Shown here piece by piece: positions 27,741 to 36,314 of a stretch of DNA of 64,000 nt. Below the pieces are notes generated by a model that was not told the origin of the DNA, searched no databases, and saw only the letters and a list, made by a program, of their open reading frames with translations. This DNA is from Mycobacterium parmense (GTDB lineage Bacteria > Actinomycetota > Actinomycetes > Mycobacteriales > Mycobacteriaceae). How positions within the stretch are numbered: the first letter of the stretch is position 1; each line of letters opens with the position of its first letter. The stretch is from the NCBI RefSeq assembly GCF_010730575.1, contig NZ_AP022614.1:2356001-2420000 (forward strand). The letters run 5' to 3'. The position numbers and the translations under genes are program-made.

Positions 27741-28715
27741 ATGGCCCACAGTCACGAGCCGGACGACGAGTCCTACCAGCGAGGGCAGGCCGGCATGTAT
27801 GAGCTGGAACGCCCGGCGCCGCAGTTGTCGACGTCGGACGGTCGCGGGCCGGTCCTGGTGCACGCCCTGGAGGGATTTTCCGACGCCGGGCACGCCATTC
27901 GGCTGGCGTCCACCCACCTCAAGAAGGCCCTGGCCACCGAGCTGATCGCGTCCTTCGCCATCGACGAGTTACTGGACTACCGCTCGCGGCGGCCACTGAT
28001 GACGTTCAAGACCGACCACTTCACCAACTACGACGATCCGGAGCTGAGTCTGTACGCACTCCGTGACGTCGTCGGCACCCCGTTCCTCCTGCTGGCGGGC
28101 ATGGAACCGGACCTGAAGTGGGAGCGCTTCATCACCGCGGTCCGGTTGCTGGCCGAGCGTCTCAACGTGCGGCAGACGATCGGCCTGGGCACCGTGCCGA
28201 TGGCGGTGCCGCACACGCGGCCCATCACGATGACCGCGCACTCCAACAAGCCCGAACTGATCGCCGAGTTCCAACCATGGATCTCCGAGATTCAGGTCCC
28301 CGGCAGCGCCTCGAACCTGCTGGAGTACCGCATGGCCCAGCACGGCCACGAGGTCGTCGGTTTCACCGTGCACGTCCCGCACTACCTGACGCAGACCGAC
28401 TATCCCGGCGCCGCCGAGGCGCTGCTCGAGCAGGTGGCAAAGACGGCGTCGCTGGACCTGCCGCTGTCGGCGCTGTCCGAGGCGGCGGCGGTGATCCGGG
28501 AGAAGGTCGACGAGCAGGTGCAGGCGAGTGCGGAAGTTGCTCAGGTGGTGGCTGCGCTCGAGCGCCAGTACGATGCGTTCATCGACGCTCAGGAGAACAG
28601 GTCGTTACTAACTCACGACGAGGACCTGCCTAGCGGCGACGAGCTTGGCGCAGAGTTCGAGCGGTTCCTCGCCCAGCAGGCGGAGAAGAAGTTCGACGAC
28701 GACGACAAAGCTTGA
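27741..28715 (+). CDS. PAC2 family protein (Rv2714-like)
   Basis: Protein of 324 residues of the PAC2 (proteasome assembly chaperone 2) family, a phosphorylase-like alpha/beta fold. Segments such as VLVHALEGFSDAGHA and FLLLAGMEPDLKW are typical. Length equals the M. tuberculosis protein, whose structure is a trimer-like assembly of unknown function. AGGAGG lies nine bases before the ATG. The C-terminus is acidic and Lys-rich. Actinobacterial PAC2 members have been proposed to act near the proteasome or with ligands of purine type, but no activity is assigned. Followed by a hydrolase gene after 44 bases. Confidence 0.88.
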   Translation: MAHSHEPDDESYQRGQAGMYELERPAPQLSTSDGRGPVLVHALEGFSDAGHAIRLASTHLKKALATELIASFAIDELLDYRSRRPLMTFKTDHFTNYDDPELSLYALRDVVGTPFLLLAGMEPDLKWERFITAVRLLAERLNVRQTIGLGTVPMAVPHTRPITMTAHSNKPELIAEFQPWISEIQVPGSASNLLEYRMAQHGHEVVGFTVHVPHYLTQTDYPGAAEALLEQVAKTASLDLPLSALSEAAAVIREKVDEQVQASAEVAQVVAALERQYDAFIDAQENRSLLTHDEDLPSGDELGAEFERFLAQQAEKKFDDDDKA

Positions 28716-28759
28716 GCTCCTGACAGGCCCGTAGCCCGGCCCGACACAAGGTTGGCGAG

Positions 28760-29791
28760 ATGACCGAGCGGAAGCGCAGCGGCAACCTCCGCCCGGTGCG
28801 TGAGGTGAGCGCGCCCACGCTGGAGTTTCGGACGATTCACGGATACCGGCGGGCGTACCGAATCGCCGGTTCCGGCCCGGCGATACTGCTCATCCACGGG
28901 ATCGGCGACAACTCCACCACGTGGAATACGGTGCAGGCCAAGCTCGCTCAGCGGTTCACCGTCATCGCGCCGGATCTGCTCGGGCACGGGCAGTCCGACA
29001 AGCCACGCGCCGACTACTCCATCGCCGCGTACGCCAACGGGATGCGCGACCTGCTCAGCGTGCTCGACATCGAGCGGGTGACCATCGTCGGCCATTCGCT
29101 GGGCGGCGGCGTCGCCATGCAGTTCGCCTACCAGTTCCCACACCTGGTCGAGCGGCTGATCCTGGTCGGGGCCGGCGGGGTGACCAAGGACGTCAACTTC
29201 GTCCTGCGGTGCGCGTCGCTGCCGATGGGGAGCGAGGCGCTGGCGTTGCTGCGGCTGCCGTTGGTGCTCCCCGCGATTCAGGTGCTCGGCCGCGTGCTGG
29301 GCACCGCTTTCGGCAGCACCGGCCTGGGCCGTGACCTGCCCAACGTGCTGCGCATCCTCGACGACCTCCCGGAGCCCACGGCCTCGGCGGCGTTCAGCAG
29401 GACGCTGCGGGCGGTGGTGGACTGGCGGGGGCAGATCGTCACCATGCTGGACCGGTGCTACCTCACCGAGGCGATCCCGGTGCAGATCGTCTGGGGCGCC
29501 AAGGACGCGGTAGTGCCGGTCCGCCACGCGCGGATGGCACACGCCGCCATGCCTGGATCCCGCCTCGAGATCTTCGAGGGCTCGGGCCATTTCCCGTTCC
29601 ACGACGACCCGGCGCGCTTCATCGACGTCGTCGAGCGTTTCATCGACACCACCGCGCCCGCCGAATACGACCAGGCCTCGCTTCGTGAGCTGCTCCGCAG
29701 CGGCGGCGGCGCAAAGACCGTGACGGGGCCGACGTCCACCCGGGTCGCCGTCCTGAACGCGATCGGTTCCGACGAGCGCAGCGCCACCTGA
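28760..29791 (+). CDS. Alpha/beta hydrolase (Rv2715-like)
   Basis: Serine hydrolase of 343 residues. Oxyanion segment HGIGD (H46), nucleophile S113 in GHSLGGG, acid in WGAKDAVVP, and histidine in GSGHFPFHDDP, all in proper order for an epoxide hydrolase/haloperoxidase-like or lipase-like enzyme. A cap domain occupies roughly residues 135-230. Substrate is unknown. It is 44 bases downstream of the PAC2 gene and likely in one operon with it. M. tuberculosis Rv2716, which follows Rv2715 there, is absent here. Confidence 0.9.
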   Translation: MTERKRSGNLRPVREVSAPTLEFRTIHGYRRAYRIAGSGPAILLIHGIGDNSTTWNTVQAKLAQRFTVIAPDLLGHGQSDKPRADYSIAAYANGMRDLLSVLDIERVTIVGHSLGGGVAMQFAYQFPHLVERLILVGAGGVTKDVNFVLRCASLPMGSEALALLRLPLVLPAIQVLGRVLGTAFGSTGLGRDLPNVLRILDDLPEPTASAAFSRTLRAVVDWRGQIVTMLDRCYLTEAIPVQIVWGAKDAVVPVRHARMAHAAMPGSRLEIFEGSGHFPFHDDPARFIDVVERFIDTTAPAEYDQASLRELLRSGGGAKTVTGPTSTRVAVLNAIGSDERSAT

Positions 29792-29843
29792 TCATCGGAC
29801 GCGTCGCGGAACGCCTTGTGGCGTAACCGAAGTCGTGCGCTGC

Positions 29844-30329
29844 TCAGCTCTGGCGACGCAGCACCGCGACCAGATGATCCTGCAGCGGTTGTCCGACCGC
29901 GCCCATCTGCACCGTGTAGGACAGCTGGTCGCCGTCGATACGCATCGAACGGGCAAGCCCCGTAACCTCTTTCGCGGTCGGGGCCCGGCCGATGGCCGTC
30001 GTGGACACGGCGATCTCGATTACGCCGCCGGTGAGCGAATAGGTGCCCGTGTCGATCTCGGTGATGCCGCTCGGGTGGGCCAGGATCAGCTCGACACGCC
30101 CCGGCTCCGGCACGCGCAGGAATCCGGCCTCGGCGTGCAGCGGCTTGCCGTCGGCCACCGCCTTCGTCTTGTGCGAATAGGCCAGAAACGGTTTGCCGAC
30201 ATGGGAAAACACGGCCTCCTCGAAATAGTCGAAGGGCTCGATCGTCGGATACTTGCCGGCACCGTGGCCGGACCACGTCCCAAGCAGTGGAGCCAGCGCA
30301 GCGAGGTCGGGATGCAAGTCGGGGGGCAT
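29844..30329 (-). CDS. Nitrobindin (heme nitric-oxide-binding beta-barrel, Rv2717c-like)
   Basis: A 161-residue protein of the nitrobindin/THAP4_heme-bd family (formerly DUF1794). The family signature G-x-W-x-G-x-G is seen as GTWSGHG at residues 17-23, and the C-terminal heme-ligand histidine is H152 (LQDHLVAVLRR). Nitrobindins bind ferric heme and can scavenge NO or isomerise peroxynitrite. The ATG lies seven bases after TAGCCT, a leaderless arrangement. Convergent with the alpha/beta hydrolase. Confidence 0.92.
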   Translation of the reverse strand: MPPDLHPDLAALAPLLGTWSGHGAGKYPTIEPFDYFEEAVFSHVGKPFLAYSHKTKAVADGKPLHAEAGFLRVPEPGRVELILAHPSGITEIDTGTYSLTGGVIEIAVSTTAIGRAPTAKEVTGLARSMRIDGDQLSYTVQMGAVGQPLQDHLVAVLRRQS

Positions 30330-30336
30330 GAGTTTC

Positions 30337-30342
30337 AGGCTA
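30337..30342 (-). promoter_or_regulatory. -10 box of leaderless nitrobindin transcript
   Basis: Minus-strand TAGCCT is followed by seven bases and the ATG at 30329. No ribosome site is present. Confidence 0.55.
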
Positions 30343-30395
30343 GCCCGGCGACGCAGCAGGCCCCACGGGCCTGCGCAGGAGACGGGCCGTCGTGC

Positions 30396-30860
30396 CTAGC
30401 CGGGCGCGGAGACCTCGCGGTGCGCGCGCAGCGCCTGGATCTCGCGCTCGAAGTCCTCTGCGGAGGAGAAGGAACGGTATACCGACGCGAACCGCAGGTA
30501 GGCCACCTCGTCGAGGTCGCGCAGCGGCCCCAGGATGGCCAACCCGACCTCGTGGCTGGGAACCTCCGGCGAGCCCGCCGCGCGCACGGTGTCTTCCACT
30601 TGTTGGGCCAGCAGGTTCAGCGCGTCGTCGTCGACCTGGCGACCCTGGCAGGCCCGCCGGACCCCGCTGATGACCTTCTCCCGGCTGAACGGTTCGGTGA
30701 CGCCACTGCGCTTGACCACTGCGAGGACCGCGGTCTCGACCGTGGTGAAGCGTCGTCCGCACTCCGGACACGACCGGCGGCGCCGGATGGCCTGGCCTTC
30801 ATCGGTTTCCCGCGAGTCGATCACCCGCGAGTCGGGGTGACGGCAGAACGGACAGTGCAT
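30396..30860 (-). CDS. nrdR: Transcriptional repressor NrdR
   Basis: Represses ribonucleotide reductase genes when dATP is high. 154 residues: an N-terminal zinc ribbon (C3, C6, C31, C34) that binds DNA and an ATP-cone domain from about residue 47 ([24 protein letters not shown]). The ATG follows AAGGAG. It lies between the nitrobindin gene and the SOS-controlled LysM gene, all on the minus strand, close to lexA, so dNTP supply and DNA-damage control are physically grouped. Corresponds to Rv2718c. Confidence 0.97.
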   Translation of the reverse strand: MHCPFCRHPDSRVIDSRETDEGQAIRRRRSCPECGRRFTTVETAVLAVVKRSGVTEPFSREKVISGVRRACQGRQVDDDALNLLAQQVEDTVRAAGSPEVPSHEVGLAILGPLRDLDEVAYLRFASVYRSFSSAEDFEREIQALRAHREVSAPG

Positions 30861-30956
30861 GACCGCTCCTTCGCCGTGCCGACAATCAGGTGACGCAGTA
30901 CTGCGAGCGTACCCGAGGGCACCGGCCGGCCCGGCTCGTCACGGGGACCACCGTTG

Positions 30957-31454
30957 TCAGCCGACCGGCGCGATCAGGGTCTGGCCCGCGGCGAGTGCCG
31001 GAGAGTGCAGATCGTTGAGCTCGCGGATCCGCTCGGCCACCTGGCGCGCCGGGGCGTCCGGCGCGACGCGGTGCGCGACGTCCTGCAAGGACTCCCCCGC
31101 CTCGACGCGCACGACGGCGAGCCGATTGGGAACGGGGGCCGCGGAACTCGACGAGTCACCGTTGAGCGCCTCACCGAGGTTGCCGACAAGACCCAGCCAG
31201 AGGGTGATCAGCCCGGCGATCAGCGCCAGTCCCGCGGTCGCCGCCAGCCCGACGGGCCGCCTGCGACGATGCGGCGCGACGGACACCGCCACCCCGCTGC
31301 CGTGGTAGCGGGTGGCCGCGCCGGCCGGCCGGGCCGGGCCGGGCCTCCGTGACACCGCCAGGCCGTCCCGGCTGTAGCGGAGCCCCTGCACCGGACCGTT
31401 GACCGGGCGCCGAGCGCTGCTGGTCCGCGGTGAGAGTGTGTGAATCGTGGTCAT
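30957..31454 (-). CDS. chiZ: LysM-domain membrane protein, ChiZ-like cell-division modulator (Rv2719c-like)
   Basis: A 165-residue protein: basic cytosolic N-terminus (~70 residues, Arg/Pro-rich), one transmembrane helix around 72-92 ([20 protein letters not shown]), and an extracellular LysM peptidoglycan-binding domain at about 112-163 ([17 protein letters not shown]). The M. tuberculosis homologue is a DNA-damage-induced cell-wall hydrolase that interferes with FtsZ-ring assembly. ATG 31454 is preceded by GGAGGA and preferred over an in-frame start 25 codons upstream. Three imperfect SOS boxes lie 27-83 bases upstream, in the divergent space with lexA. Confidence 0.88.
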   Translation of the reverse strand: MTTIHTLSPRTSSARRPVNGPVQGLRYSRDGLAVSRRPGPARPAGAATRYHGSGVAVSVAPHRRRRPVGLAATAGLALIAGLITLWLGLVGNLGEALNGDSSSSAAPVPNRLAVVRVEAGESLQDVAHRVAPDAPARQVAERIRELNDLHSPALAAGQTLIAPVG

Positions 31455-31480
31455 CTGCGTTCCTCCGGTCAAGCCTGGTC

Positions 31481-31496
31481 TCGCTCGTGTGTTCGA
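31481..31496. promoter_or_regulatory. SOS box-like site 1 upstream of chiZ-like gene
   Basis: TCGCTCGTGTGTTCGA matches the mycobacterial SOS consensus TCGAAC-N4-GTTCGA on one half-site fully and the other partly. An identical 16-base copy lies 22 bases further on. Confidence 0.6.
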
Positions 31497-31502
31497 CCAT
31501 AG

Positions 31503-31518
31503 TCGCTCGTGTGTTCGA
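31503..31518. promoter_or_regulatory. SOS box-like site 2 upstream of chiZ-like gene
   Basis: Exact second copy of the 16-base site at 31481, centre-to-centre distance 22 bases, about two helical turns, so LexA dimers could bind on the same face of the DNA. Confidence 0.6.
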
Positions 31519-31521
31519 TTC

Positions 31522-31537
31522 CCGAACATTTGAGCGA
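31522..31537. promoter_or_regulatory. SOS box-like site 3 in the chiZ-lexA spacer
   Basis: CCGAACATTTGAGCGA keeps the CGAAC half of the SOS consensus and has a degenerate second half. It lies 19 bases from site 2. Confidence 0.45.
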
Positions 31538-31697
31538 AGCGTGTCGGACGAGCGAAACGCTAGACGACGCCACCGACAACTTCGTCGCCGTCGTCGCTGC
31601 CATGCCGCCTGGTTACCCGAACCGCGCGAAAGTTACACACTTGTGATTCCGCCGCTGGTGCGCCGTTTTCAAGCCGGCGAACGCCGCGACACGCCAG

Positions 31698-31713
31698 TCG
31701 AACACATGTTTGA
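31698..31713. promoter_or_regulatory. SOS (LexA) box of lexA
   Basis: TCGAACACATGTTTGA, one mismatch from TCGAAC-N4-GTTCGA and identical, as far as I recall, to the lexA site of M. tuberculosis. It overlaps the lexA -35 (TTGATT, 31710-31715), so bound LexA should block its own promoter. Confidence 0.88.
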
Positions 31714-31738
31714 TTCTGCGCGGTACTCCGGCTACATT
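31710..31738 (+). promoter_or_regulatory. lexA promoter, leaderless
   Basis: -35 TTGATT at 31710-31715, 17-base spacer, -10 TACATT at 31733-31738, then seven bases to ATG 31746. Transcription probably starts at the A of the start codon. Confidence 0.7.
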
Positions 31739-31745
31739 CATTGCC

Positions 31746-32447
31746 ATGAGCGACAGCAGTGACACCTCATCGACCGTCGCGCCCGGCCGGTTGCATTCCG
31801 TGGACACTTCCCTCACCGAACGGCAGCGCACCATCCTGAACGTCATCCGCGAGTCGGTCACCAGCCGCGGATACCCGCCGAGCATCAGGGAGATCGGCGA
31901 CGCCGTAGGCCTGACGTCGACCTCCTCGGTGGCTCACCAGCTGCGGACCCTCGAGCGCAAGGGGTATCTGCGCCGCGACCCCAACCGTCCCCGCGCGGTC
32001 GACGTCCGCGGCGCCGACGACACCGGCGTGGCGGCGCCCGTCACCGACGTCGCCGGCTCGGACGCCCTGCCGGAACCCATCTTCGTGCCGGTGCTCGGAC
32101 GCATCGCGGCAGGCGGGCCGATCCTCGCCGAGGAAGCCGTCGAAGACGTCTTTCCGCTGCCGCGCGAACTCGTCGGCGAAGGCACGCTGTTCCTGCTCAA
32201 GGTGGTCGGCGACTCGATGGTCGAGGCCGCGATCTGCGACGGCGACTGGGTGGCGGTGCGACAGCAGAACGTCGCCGACAACGGCGACATCGTCGCGGCC
32301 ATGCTCGACGGCGAGGCCACCGTCAAGACCTTCAAGCGGGCGGGCGGTCAGGTTTGGTTGATGCCGCACAACCCGGCGTTCGACCCCATACCGGGCAACG
32401 ACGCCGTGGTGCTCGGCAAGGTCGTCACCGTGATCCGCAAGATCTAG
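31746..32447 (+). CDS. lexA: SOS-response repressor LexA
   Basis: Self-cleaving repressor of 233 residues. N-terminal winged helix (about 20-85; [21 protein letters not shown]), a linker, and a serine-peptidase domain. Cleavage site A122-G123 (RIAAGG), catalytic S157 (GDSMVE) and K194 (ATVKTFK). RecA-ssDNA filaments trigger cleavage after DNA damage. ATG 31746 is seven bases after TACATT, which favours it over in-frame starts upstream. It controls itself through the overlapping SOS box; recA, 16 kb downstream, has another perfect half-palindrome box. Corresponds to Rv2720. Confidence 0.98.
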   Translation: MSDSSDTSSTVAPGRLHSVDTSLTERQRTILNVIRESVTSRGYPPSIREIGDAVGLTSTSSVAHQLRTLERKGYLRRDPNRPRAVDVRGADDTGVAAPVTDVAGSDALPEPIFVPVLGRIAAGGPILAEEAVEDVFPLPRELVGEGTLFLLKVVGDSMVEAAICDGDWVAVRQQNVADNGDIVAAMLDGEATVKTFKRAGGQVWLMPHNPAFDPIPGNDAVVLGKVVTVIRKI

Positions 32448-32470
32448 CCCCCGCGGCCGGGGTCACGGGC

Positions 32471-34612
32471 TCAATCGGCCTTGACGAAGCCGTTGGCCCG
32501 GGCGACCTCTTCGCTGGCCAGCCACAGCTCGGGCAGCGTGTCGTGGTACAGCTCGCTGCCCGGCGTGTAGTACAGGCCGAAGCGCGCGCTCGCCTTGATG
32601 GGGTATCCGTCGGGAACCTGATAGGGATCGTCCAAGGGCAGGTGGATGGTCGGACGACCGGCCGGGGCCTCCGCGCCGGCCGATGCCCGGCCCGGTTCCG
32701 CAGGGTGTTCCGAGTCCTCTTCGGCGAATTCCTCGTCCGCGGCAGCATGCCGCCCGGTCCGCGCCGCCATGCCGGCGGCCACGGCCCCCACCGCCGCGGC
32801 GCCGGTCTCGTCGGCGCTCGCGGTGTCGTCGTACGACTCCCGGTGGTCTTCGAAGTCCTCCGGGCGCCGCTGGGCCTCTGGGGTCGTGGGAGTTGTTGGC
32901 GCGGAAGGGATTTCGGCGATTTCGGCGTCCTGGTAGCCTTCGTCGGCGTAGTCGCCTTGCTCGGCGCTCTCGGGCTCGGGATAACCGGCCTGCGACAGAT
33001 CGTCGTCGGAGACGATGGGTATCGAGTCGGTGTCGACGGCATCGGGGTTCTCCCCCTCGACGTCGTAGTAGCTTCCGTAATCCTCTTCGTCGGAAGCGGT
33101 TTCGCCGCCGTACATCTCGGCTCCGCGCCGCCAGCCGACACGCGCCCCCGGCCCGGCGTCGGACTGCTGCTCCGGCGCGGCCGCGAAGTGCTCGGCGGAT
33201 GCCTGAGCGTCACGGTGGTCCCAGGGCTGGTCGACGGCCGGCTCGTAGCCGACGTCGTCGGGCGCGTAGGCGGGCCCCTCGGCGGCGAGACGATGGCGAC
33301 GCCGGCCGAACGCCAGGTACGCCGACACCGCGACCAGGGCCACCAACGGCACCGCGACCAGCAACCACCACCATTGCCAGGCGAACTTCTTGCCGTGCGG
33401 GGGCATCGCCGAGCTGCTGGGCTGGCTCTGCCCCGCCACCTGCAGACCCGACAGCAGCGGCGCCAGGTTCGCCGGCTCGGTGGAATAGGTGTTCTTCGCC
33501 CGGTTCCACGAGACCTTGCCGCCGGTGAACTGCTGCGAGACGACGTCGCCATCCACGGCCTGATCCCCGACCGGCGCGCCCAGTTTTCCGGAGGCGCCAC
33601 GCAGCTTGTCCCAGGCGACTCTCATGGCGCCCCGCACGACGAACGCGCCGTGATCGGCGGACCAGAAGATCACCGGTTTGTCGGCCGCCGAGAACTCGCA
33701 GATGCGGCTCGAGGGGATGCCGCCGTCGGCCTCGTTGGCGACGGGAAAACCGAGGTCGCTGCCCACGGGGCCGCCCAGCGACTCGTACTTGGCCAGGATG
33801 TCGCTCTCCACGGCGCTCGCGCCGGTGGCGGGGCTGAAGTACACCTTGCCGCCGGAGAAGTTCTGGGCCAGCCCGTCAGCGCCGACCGCATACTGCCCAC
33901 CTTGCTTGGCGCCGAGCGGACCGTTCACGCCGCCGGCCGCCCGCCAGGCCGTGTTGATGGCGGCGGTGGGGTCGATCGGCACCTGCAGGCCCTTCAATTG
34001 GTCGGCCAGCGCAGGCGGGTCGGTGGTGAAGTCCTTGGTCTGCCGGTTCCAGGAGACCTGGCCGCCGCTGAACTTCTGCGCGGTGACCTCGCCGTCGTAG
34101 GTCTCGTCGCCGGTCGGCACGCCCAGCACGCCCCCCGAGCTGCCCAGCTTGTCCCACGCGGCGTTGATCGCGCCGCGCACCACGAAGGCGCCGTGCTCGG
34201 GCGTCCAGAAGATGACGGGTTTGTCGCTGGCCGCGAAGGTGCTCACGCGGCTGTCGGGCCCGGAGAGACCGGGGACTTCGGTGATGGTCGGAAAGCCCAG
34301 ATCGCTGCCCGCCGGGCCGCCGAGCGACTCGTATTTGTCCAGCACCGGCCCGTACATCCAGTGGGCACCGGTGGCCGGCGTGAAGAACATCTTGCCACCG
34401 TCGAAGTCGAGGGCGAAGCCGTCGCCGGCCGGATAGACGTCACCCTTGCGGGCCCCGAGGGGCGACGTGTCGCCGCCGGCCTTGTCCCAGGCGGCCATCA
34501 TCGCGGCCTCGGCGTCACCGATCGGCGACGCCGACGCGGCGGGCGCCAACAATGCGGTGGCCAACGCCGTAGCCGACAAGCCGACCAGCGCGATCCCGAT
34601 CAGCCTGCGCAT
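32471..34612 (-). CDS. LGFP-repeat, single-pass membrane protein (Rv2721c-like)
   Basis: A 713-residue envelope protein. Signal peptide at 1-28 (LIGIALVGLSATALATALLAP); then about 370 residues of LGFP-type repeats in two similar halves (motifs such as LGARKGD, LGFPTI, LGVPTGDE, LGAKQGG, LGFPVANE, LGAPVGDQ), thought to contact the mycolyl-arabinogalactan layer; one transmembrane helix at about 410-434 (WQWWWLLVAVPLVALVAVSA); and a long acidic cytosolic tail ending in a conserved domain. ATG 34612 follows GAGAGG. The layout suggests a link between cell wall and cytosol. Convergent with lexA. Confidence 0.86.
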   Translation of the reverse strand: MRRLIGIALVGLSATALATALLAPAASASPIGDAEAAMMAAWDKAGGDTSPLGARKGDVYPAGDGFALDFDGGKMFFTPATGAHWMYGPVLDKYESLGGPAGSDLGFPTITEVPGLSGPDSRVSTFAASDKPVIFWTPEHGAFVVRGAINAAWDKLGSSGGVLGVPTGDETYDGEVTAQKFSGGQVSWNRQTKDFTTDPPALADQLKGLQVPIDPTAAINTAWRAAGGVNGPLGAKQGGQYAVGADGLAQNFSGGKVYFSPATGASAVESDILAKYESLGGPVGSDLGFPVANEADGGIPSSRICEFSAADKPVIFWSADHGAFVVRGAMRVAWDKLRGASGKLGAPVGDQAVDGDVVSQQFTGGKVSWNRAKNTYSTEPANLAPLLSGLQVAGQSQPSSSAMPPHGKKFAWQWWWLLVAVPLVALVAVSAYLAFGRRRHRLAAEGPAYAPDDVGYEPAVDQPWDHRDAQASAEHFAAAPEQQSDAGPGARVGWRRGAEMYGGETASDEEDYGSYYDVEGENPDAVDTDSIPIVSDDDLSQAGYPEPESAEQGDYADEGYQDAEIAEIPSAPTTPTTPEAQRRPEDFEDHRESYDDTASADETGAAAVGAVAAGMAARTGRHAAADEEFAEEDSEHPAEPGRASAGAEAPAGRPTIHLPLDDPYQVPDGYPIKASARFGLYYTPGSELYHDTLPELWLASEEVARANGFVKAD

Positions 34613-35050
34613 GCGACCTCTCTGCCCGTTCACCAAGCCTCCCAGCCGGCGGATACGCCGCCATCTGCGGCCATGCCCGCACCTGCCCGCCCGGCGAGCG
34701 GGCCGTACCCCCACTGCGGGGACGCAGCCCCATGACGGTCCGGATCATCGCCGGGCTCGCATAACTTTGCTCCAGGCAACGAGTAATGCGAAGTCAAATT
34801 ACGAATAGTACAAAAACGGAGACCGCGGCGATGTCGAATTGTTGCCGGGGCATGCCCGAATCGCGATCGGACGCGCCTAGTTCCGTTTGTCGCGCCACAC
34901 CGCGCACACAACATAAGCGCAGACAGTACGTGAGGGCGCATAGTTTTTGAGCGACCGACCCGGCCGTGGCATTGAATACTGCGATCGGCGTTTAGTCGGA
35001 CACCCGAGATCGCAATTGTTGGTTCACCGCATATCGCCGCGGCGGGGCCG
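34613..35050. other. 438-base intergenic region between the LGFP gene and fadE20
   Basis: No credible coding frame is seen on either strand. The middle (about 34770-34830) is unusually A+T-rich for this genome and probably holds the promoter of the LGFP gene (read leftward), but I cannot identify a clear -10/-35 pair. The right part leads into the fadE20 stop. No repeat or hairpin stands out. Confidence 0.5.
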
Positions 35051-36211
35051 CTACACCCCGAGGCTGCGACCGATGATCTCCTTCATGATCTCGGTCGTTC
35101 CGCCGTAGATCGTCTGCACCCGCGCGTCCAGGTAGGCGCGCGCGATCGGGTATTCGCGCATGTAGCCGTACCCGCCGTGCAGTTGCAGGCAGCGGTCGAT
35201 CAGGTGCACCTGTTTCTCGGTCGAGTACCACTTGGCCATGGCGGCCTGCTCCGCGGTCAGCTCCTTGTCCAGATGCAGCCGGACAAACTCGTCGACCATC
35301 ATGCGCACCACGGTGGCTTCGGTCGCCAGCTCGGCGAGCAGGAAGCGGCTGTTCTGAAAGCTGCCGATCGGCTTGCCGAAGGCCTTGCGCTCCTTGGTGT
35401 ACTGCAGGGTCTGCTCGAGCGCCTGCTCCATGGCCGCCGCGGCCATGATGGCGATCGAGATGCGTTCCTGCGGCAGGTTCTGCATGAGGTAGATGAACCC
35501 CATCCCCTCCTGCCCCAGCAGGTTCTCGGCCGGAACGTGCACGTCGGTGAACGACAGCTCGGCGGTGTCCTGGGCGTCCAGCCCGATCTTGTCCAGGTGG
35601 CGGCCGCGCTCGAAGCCATTCATGCCACGTTCGACGACGATCAGCGAAAAGCCCTGCGCGCCCTTGTCGGGATCGGTCTGGGCCACCACGATCACCAGGT
35701 CGGCGTTGATGCCGTTGGTGATGAAGGTCTTCGACCCGTTGAGCACGTAGTGATCGCCCTGTTTGACCGCCCGGGTCTTGATGCCCTGCAGATCGCTGCC
35801 CGTCCCCGGCTCCGTCATCGCGATCGCGGTGATGAGCTCCCCGGTGCAGAACTTCGGCAGCCAGCGCTGCTTTTGCTCCTCGGTGGCCAGGTCCAGCAGG
35901 TACGGCGCGACGATGTCGTTGTGCAGGCCGAAGCCGATCCCGCTGTAGCGCCCGGCGGTCGTCTCCTCGGTGATGATCGTGTTGTAGCGGAAGTCGGAAT
36001 TGCCGCCGCCGCCGTATTCCTCGGGCACGGCCATGCCCAGGAAGCCCTGTTTGCCGGCTTCCAGCCAGACGCCGCGGTCGACGATCTTGGCCTTCTCCCA
36101 TTCGTCGTGATGGGGCGCGACGTGGCGCTCCAGGAATGCGCGGTAGGACTCGCGGAACAGTTCGTGCTCCGGCTCGAAAAGGGTGCGCTGGTACTTGACG
36201 GCACTGCCCAT
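35051..36211 (-). CDS. fadE20: Acyl-CoA dehydrogenase FadE20
   Basis: FAD-dependent acyl-CoA dehydrogenase, 386 residues, introducing the alpha-beta double bond in acyl-CoA oxidation. Substrate/FAD loops MTEPGTGSDLQG and FITNG are present, and the catalytic base is E374 in YGGTTEI near the C-terminus. ATG 36211 (MGSAVKYQRTLF) gives exactly the length of the M. tuberculosis FadE20 (Rv2724c). A TetR-type palindrome lies 39-56 bases upstream, so induction by a fatty-acyl or related ligand is likely. The chain-length preference is unknown. Confidence 0.95.
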   Translation of the reverse strand: MGSAVKYQRTLFEPEHELFRESYRAFLERHVAPHHDEWEKAKIVDRGVWLEAGKQGFLGMAVPEEYGGGGNSDFRYNTIITEETTAGRYSGIGFGLHNDIVAPYLLDLATEEQKQRWLPKFCTGELITAIAMTEPGTGSDLQGIKTRAVKQGDHYVLNGSKTFITNGINADLVIVVAQTDPDKGAQGFSLIVVERGMNGFERGRHLDKIGLDAQDTAELSFTDVHVPAENLLGQEGMGFIYLMQNLPQERISIAIMAAAAMEQALEQTLQYTKERKAFGKPIGSFQNSRFLLAELATEATVVRMMVDEFVRLHLDKELTAEQAAMAKWYSTEKQVHLIDRCLQLHGGYGYMREYPIARAYLDARVQTIYGGTTEIMKEIIGRSLGV

Positions 36212-36249
36212 GGATGACCTCCGGCGAATCGGGACTCTGCGCCCAAGAT

Positions 36250-36267
36250 ACCAACCAGCCGGTTGGT
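36250..36267. promoter_or_regulatory. TetR-type palindrome upstream of fadE20
   Basis: ACCAACC-AGCC-GGTTGGT, a perfect 7+7 inverted repeat with a four-base centre, lies 39 bases before the fadE20 ATG. It resembles operators of TetR-family lipid regulators; no tetR gene is in the window. Confidence 0.6.
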
Positions 36268-36314
36268 CGGTGGCGGGGGTGGCCGAGGGTGCGCCAAGCC
36301 GGGTGCCGGCGTCG

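Noticed and set aside
31455..31529. N-terminal extension of 25 codons on the chiZ-like gene
   Set aside because: It would place coding sequence over all three SOS-like sites; ATG 31454 has a strong GGAGGA.
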